Shown here piece by piece: positions 60,690 through 64,000 of a stretch of 64,000 nt of DNA. The notes below the pieces were generated by a model. The model had not been told where the DNA came from. It was given only the letters and a program-made list of their open reading frames with translations, and did no database searches. Source of the DNA: DASXMT01 sp963781305 (GTDB taxonomy: Bacteria > Actinomycetota > Acidimicrobiia > Acidimicrobiales > RAAP-2); assembly GCA_963781305.1 (NCBI GenBank), contig CAWAFL010000014.1, positions 620,001-684,000 on the forward strand, read 5' to 3'. The number at the start of each line of letters is the position of its first letter. Position 1 is the first letter of the stretch. The position numbers were made by a program, and so were the translations under genes.

Positions 60690-62636
60690 TCAGATGTCGA
60701 GGAAGCGCACGTCCTTGGCGTTGGTTTGGATGAACTGGCGGCGGAGCTCCACGTCCTCGCCCATGAGGACCGAGCACACCTCGTCGGCCAGAGCTGCCTG
60801 CTCCACGCCGATCTGGAGCAACGAACGCTTCCCCGGGTCCATGGTGGTGTCGCGCAGCTCGTCGTAGTCCATCTCCCCCAGGCCCTTCAGCCGCTGGAAA
60901 TCGGCCTTGTGGTTGGGGTTCTCAGCCAGGTAGGCGTCCTTGGCCGCGTCGTCTTTGAGGTAGATCTTCTCCTTGCCCACCAGCGTCGAATACAACGGCG
61001 GTTGGGCCACATAGACGAAGCCCCCTTCAACCAGCGGTTTCATCTGCCGGAAGAAGAACGTGAGCAGCAGCGTCCGGATGTGCGAACCGTCGACGTCGGC
61101 ATCGGCCAGGATGATCACCTTGTGATACCGGATCTTGGTCACGTCGAAATCATCAGCCAGCCCGGCGCCGATGGCCGAGATCAACGCCTGGATCTCGGTG
61201 TTCTTCAGCATCTTGTCGATGCGAGCCCGCTCCACGTTGAGGATCTTTCCCCGAATGGGCAGGATGGCCTGGGTCCGCGGGCTGCGCGCGTCCTTGGCCG
61301 ACCCGCCGGCCGAGTTTCCCTCCACGATGAACAGCTCGCTCTCGCGGGGGTCCCGCGACGAGCAGTCGACCAGCTTGCCGGGCAACCCTGCGCCATCCAG
61401 GGCCGACTTCCGCCTGGTCAGGTCGCGGGCCTGCCTGGCCGCCATGCGGGCCCGGGCCGCCAGCGTGGCCTTCTGCAGAACCTGGTTGGCCTCTTTGGGG
61501 TTCTCCTCGAACCACTCGGCCAGCTTCTCGTTGGTGGCCTTTTGCACCAGTGAGCGCACCGGGACATTGCCGAGCTTCCCCTTGGTCTGTCCCTCGAACT
61601 GGGGATCCTGCAGCCGAACCGAGATGATGGCGGTCAGGCCCTCCCGGATGTCCTCACCCAAGAGGTTCTCGTCCTTCTCCTTCAGCGCACCCCTGGCCCG
61701 GGCGTACTTGTTGGCCACGCTGGTCAGGGCGGTCTTGAAGCCCTCCTCGTGCATGCCGCCCTCGATGGTGGAGATGCCGTTGGCGAAGGAATGGATGCTC
61801 TCGTAGAAGCCGGCGTTCCACTGGAGAGCGACTTCCACCTCCATTGTCTCTTCGACCTGCTCGTACGAACCGACCTTGCGGAAGAGCGCCTCCTTGGATG
61901 CATTCAGGTGCCGGACGTAGTCAATGATGCCGTCCTTGTACTTGAACGTCTGCCGCGGCTTGGCGTCCGGCCGCTGGTCGGCGAAATTGATCTCCAGGCC
62001 CTTGTTGAGGAAGGCCATGATCTGGAGGCGCTCGACGACAGTCTGGGCCCGGAAGTCGACCTCCTCGAAGACGGTGGCATCCGGCCAGAAGGTGACCGAG
62101 GTCCCCGTCCGGTTGTGCGGCGCGGGGCCGGTGTCCTCGAGCTTCCCGATGGGGTCGCCCCCGTTGACGAACTCGATGACATGGTGCCTGCCGTCACGGT
62201 CGATCTCGAGGACCAACCGGGTGGACAGAGCATTCACCACCGAGACCCCGACGCCGTGAAGCCCGCCGGAGACCTTGTAGCCCGATCCTCCGAATTTCCC
62301 GCCGGCGTGCAGCGTGGTCAGAACCAGCTCGGCCGCCGACTTGTCGGGATACTGCGGGCTGGGCCCGGTCGGGATCCCTCGGCCGTTGTCCACCACCCGA
62401 ACGCCACCGTCAGCCAGCAGGGTCACGTCTATCTGGGTGCAGTAGCCGGCCATGGCCTCGTCGACGGCGTTGTCGACGACTTCCCACACCAAGTGGTGCA
62501 AACCGGACGGGCCGGTCGAACCGATGTACATCCCCGGCCGCTTCCGGACCGGGTCCAAACCTTCCAGAACGGTGATGTCGCTTGCGTCGTAGCTGGCCTC
62601 AGCTACAGATCGCTGGTCCTCAGTTTTCAGCGCCAC
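60690..62636 (-). CDS. gyrB: DNA gyrase subunit B
   Basis: GyrB supplies ATPase activity to gyrase. The protein has 648 residues. The GHKL ATP site is seen in VWEVVDNAVDEAMAG, VVDNGRGIPTG and GGLHGVGVSVVNALS. The TOPRIM domain has FIVEGNSAGGSAK and ILADADVDGSHIRTLLLTFF, which bind Mg. The usual EGDSAGG motif has Asn in place of Asp, at the position where Asp-to-Asn confers quinolone resistance in other bacteria. QMKPLVEGGFVYVAQPPLY ends the conserved core. About 160 bases separate it from DUF721. Confidence 0.98.
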   Translation of the reverse strand: MALKTEDQRSVAEASYDASDITVLEGLDPVRKRPGMYIGSTGPSGLHHLVWEVVDNAVDEAMAGYCTQIDVTLLADGGVRVVDNGRGIPTGPSPQYPDKSAAELVLTTLHAGGKFGGSGYKVSGGLHGVGVSVVNALSTRLVLEIDRDGRHHVIEFVNGGDPIGKLEDTGPAPHNRTGTSVTFWPDATVFEEVDFRAQTVVERLQIMAFLNKGLEINFADQRPDAKPRQTFKYKDGIIDYVRHLNASKEALFRKVGSYEQVEETMEVEVALQWNAGFYESIHSFANGISTIEGGMHEEGFKTALTSVANKYARARGALKEKDENLLGEDIREGLTAIISVRLQDPQFEGQTKGKLGNVPVRSLVQKATNEKLAEWFEENPKEANQVLQKATLAARARMAARQARDLTRRKSALDGAGLPGKLVDCSSRDPRESELFIVEGNSAGGSAKDARSPRTQAILPIRGKILNVERARIDKMLKNTEIQALISAIGAGLADDFDVTKIRYHKVIILADADVDGSHIRTLLLTFFFRQMKPLVEGGFVYVAQPPLYSTLVGKEKIYLKDDAAKDAYLAENPNHKADFQRLKGLGEMDYDELRDTTMDPGKRSLLQIGVEQAALADEVCSVLMGEDVELRRQFIQTNAKDVRFLDI

Positions 62637-62796
62637 AGGCGCGCCCTTTCCAACATTGATTTGATCACTGGGAACCGAGATGACTGAGCTCTGGTTCGGG
62701 GCGCTTCACGCTCCCGGCGCTCGTGCTCAATCCCCCCGGTACCGATACTCCAGTGTACCAAGGGGTAACCCCTCAACCGGCCGATGGTCGCCCCAA

Positions 62797-63108
62797 CTAC
62801 GGCCGGATCTTGACTTCAAGGTGGGACGGCCGCGGCAGGGTGGTGGTCTCGGCCACCCGGTCGAGCAGATCGTCCCCCAAGTGGCGCACCTGGGTGGCCC
62901 AGGCCGGATGATCGACGGTGACCACCAGGACGTCCTTGTCGAGCCGCTGGGGACGTACGTGGCTGGCGATCGCCGGTCCCACGATCTCCTCCCACTGGGC
63001 AAACAACCTGGCCAGACCTCGTGACTCGGCCATGCCCAGTTGGCTGGACAGAGCATCGAGCGAGACGTCGATCGATCGGGGGCCGTCGTCGCGCCGGGAC
63101 CGGTTCAT
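62797..63108 (-). CDS. DUF721 protein (DciA-like helicase-loader candidate)
   Basis: The protein of 103 residues is the DUF721 type always found between recF and gyrB in actinobacteria. It has LARLFAQWEEIVGPAIASHV and VLVVTVDHPAWATQVRHLGDDLL, the core of the DciA-like KH fold. DciA interacts with the replicative helicase in other bacteria. Its ATG overlaps the recF stop by four bases (ATGA), so it is coupled to recF. Confidence 0.9.
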   Translation of the reverse strand: MNRSRRDDGPRSIDVSLDALSSQLGMAESRGLARLFAQWEEIVGPAIASHVRPQRLDKDVLVVTVDHPAWATQVRHLGDDLLDRVAETTTLPRPSHLEVKIRP

Positions 63109-64000
63109 CCCGCGCTCGCGATCGCTGCCGGTGACACCGAGCCATTGTCGCCCACCACGAACGTCTTGGCCGCATCCACCTCAGGAGGAGGCGGGAGGGC
63201 GGTGGTCAAGAGAGCCTGTCCAGGCGGGAGGCCGGCCAGGAGGGCTCGGGACCGGAACGGGTCCAACTCGGAGAAGACGTCGTCGAGCAGGAGGACCGGG
63301 GCCGAGCCCAGCCGCTCGGTGGCCAGCTGGTGGGCGGCCAGCCGAAGGGCCAGGGCCACGGAGCGTTGCTCGCCCTGTGAGGAATGCGTTCTGGTGGGTA
63401 GGCCGGCCAGCAGTAATTCCAGGTCGTCTCGGTGCGGGCCCACCAGGGTCACGCCGCGACGCAGATCGTCCGTCCTCGACGCGGCCAGCGCCTCCTCCAG
63501 GCCGCCTTCCCACGAGCGCCGGTAGGCCAGGACGACCGGACCGGCCTCTCCGGCCAGGCGAGCGTAATGCTCGGTGGCCAGAGGCTGGAGCCGCTGGGTC
63601 AGAGCCTCCCGGGCGTCGGCCAATGCACCGCCGGCCACGGCGAGCCGAGAATCCCAGACGTCGAGGGTGGCCGCCACCTCAGGGCTCAAACGCCGGTTCG
63701 ACTGACGCAAGAGGGCGGCCCGCTGACGAAGAATCCGGTCGACGTCGTCACTGAGCGATGCCGAACGTTGATCGACCACGGCCAGGACGCCGTCGAGGAA
63801 CCGGCGGCGCTCCGCGGGCGGTCCCCGAACCACGGCAATGTCCTCGGGCGAGAAGACCGTGGCCCGGAGGGCCTCGTGGAGGTCAGATCGACGGCGCACG
63901 GTCTGGCGGTTGACCATGGTGCGGGTCCGTCCGACGGTGGAGAGCTCCGCCTCGACGGTCAGGGAACGTTCACCCACCATGGTTTCGGCCCGAACAATGG
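63105..64000 (-). CDS. recF: DNA replication and repair protein RecF (5' end outside window)
   Basis: About 298 C-terminal residues are present. RecF is an SMC-like ATPase that helps load RecA at gaps. The signature SSQGEQRSVALALRLA and Walker B PVLLLDDVFSELDP are present; the Walker A part lies beyond the right edge. FSPEDIAVVRGPPAERRRFLD is typical of the family's middle region. Its stop overlaps the DUF721 start. dnaN and dnaA would be expected further right. Confidence 0.95.
   Translation of the reverse strand, partial: IVRAETMVGERSLTVEAELSTVGRTRTMVNRQTVRRRSDLHEALRATVFSPEDIAVVRGPPAERRRFLDGVLAVVDQRSASLSDDVDRILRQRAALLRQSNRRLSPEVAATLDVWDSRLAVAGGALADAREALTQRLQPLATEHYARLAGEAGPVVLAYRRSWEGGLEEALAASRTDDLRRGVTLVGPHRDDLELLLAGLPTRTHSSQGEQRSVALALRLAAHQLATERLGSAPVLLLDDVFSELDPFRSRALLAGLPPGQALLTTALPPPPEVDAAKTFVVGDNGSVSPAAIASAG

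Noticed and set aside
62637..62796. AGGGGT/ACCCCT hairpin in the gyrB leader as a terminator or attenuator
   Set aside because: The stem is only about six bases without a U-tract, and no -35/-10 pair could be placed with confidence.

Overview
The window comes from a high-GC actinobacterium, most likely a member of the Acidimicrobiia. This is an inference. It rests on the GC-rich third codon positions, the recF - DUF721 - gyrB - gyrA - tRNA-Ile order at the right end, several F420-dependent oxidoreductase families, a mycofactocin-type SDR, and a secreted protein built on GYWLVASDGGIF repeats. Because recF and gyrBA all read leftward, the replication origin probably lies just beyond the right edge.

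Bases 1-14,460 look like one phosphate-starvation region, with every gene on the minus strand. It holds a pstC-pstA-pstB-pstS operon followed by a TIG-domain/solute-binding fusion, every junction a 4-base overlap. Next come two related secreted NHL/TIG proteins, one of them a chimera made by a 674 bp near-perfect duplication, then a PstS-like protein and a pair of secreted proteins of unknown function. Three of the promoters carry the same operator: GTTCACC-like heptamers repeated every 11 bp, 9-10 bp from a TAACTT/TAGCGT -10 box. This matches the actinobacterial PHO box. A fourth, degenerate copy precedes the PstS-like gene.

Bases 14.5-27 kb carry mixed housekeeping and defence functions: a YCII protein, a Baeyer-Villiger-type monooxygenase, an ArsB/SLC13-type permease, a VOC protein, an LCP (LytR-CpsA-Psr) protein, two TetR-controlled units (one with an MFS pump, one with a Ddn-like protein) whose palindromic operators are visible, a pirin, a serine beta-lactamase-like hydrolase and a RodZ-like HTH protein.

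Bases 27-46 kb form a catabolic region: four LLM-class F420-dependent oxidoreductases, a Ddn-like protein, a thiolase, a B12-type acyl-CoA mutase large subunit without its small subunit, two acyl-CoA synthetases, an amino-acid-type ABC binding protein, a SnoaL-like protein, a mycofactocin SDR and an N-acyl-D-amino-acid deacylase-like amidohydrolase. A HisI-like protein and a GNAT acetyltransferase follow. The set suggests CoA-linked breakdown of a hydrophobic or branched substrate.

Bases 46-57.7 kb are looser: a LytR_C protein, a secreted S53 peptidase, an alpha/beta hydrolase, MarR and XRE regulators, three SDRs, an ECF sigma factor without an anti-sigma factor, and gene-poor stretches with decayed remnants. 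The last 6 kb (58-64 kb) are the conserved gyrase region.
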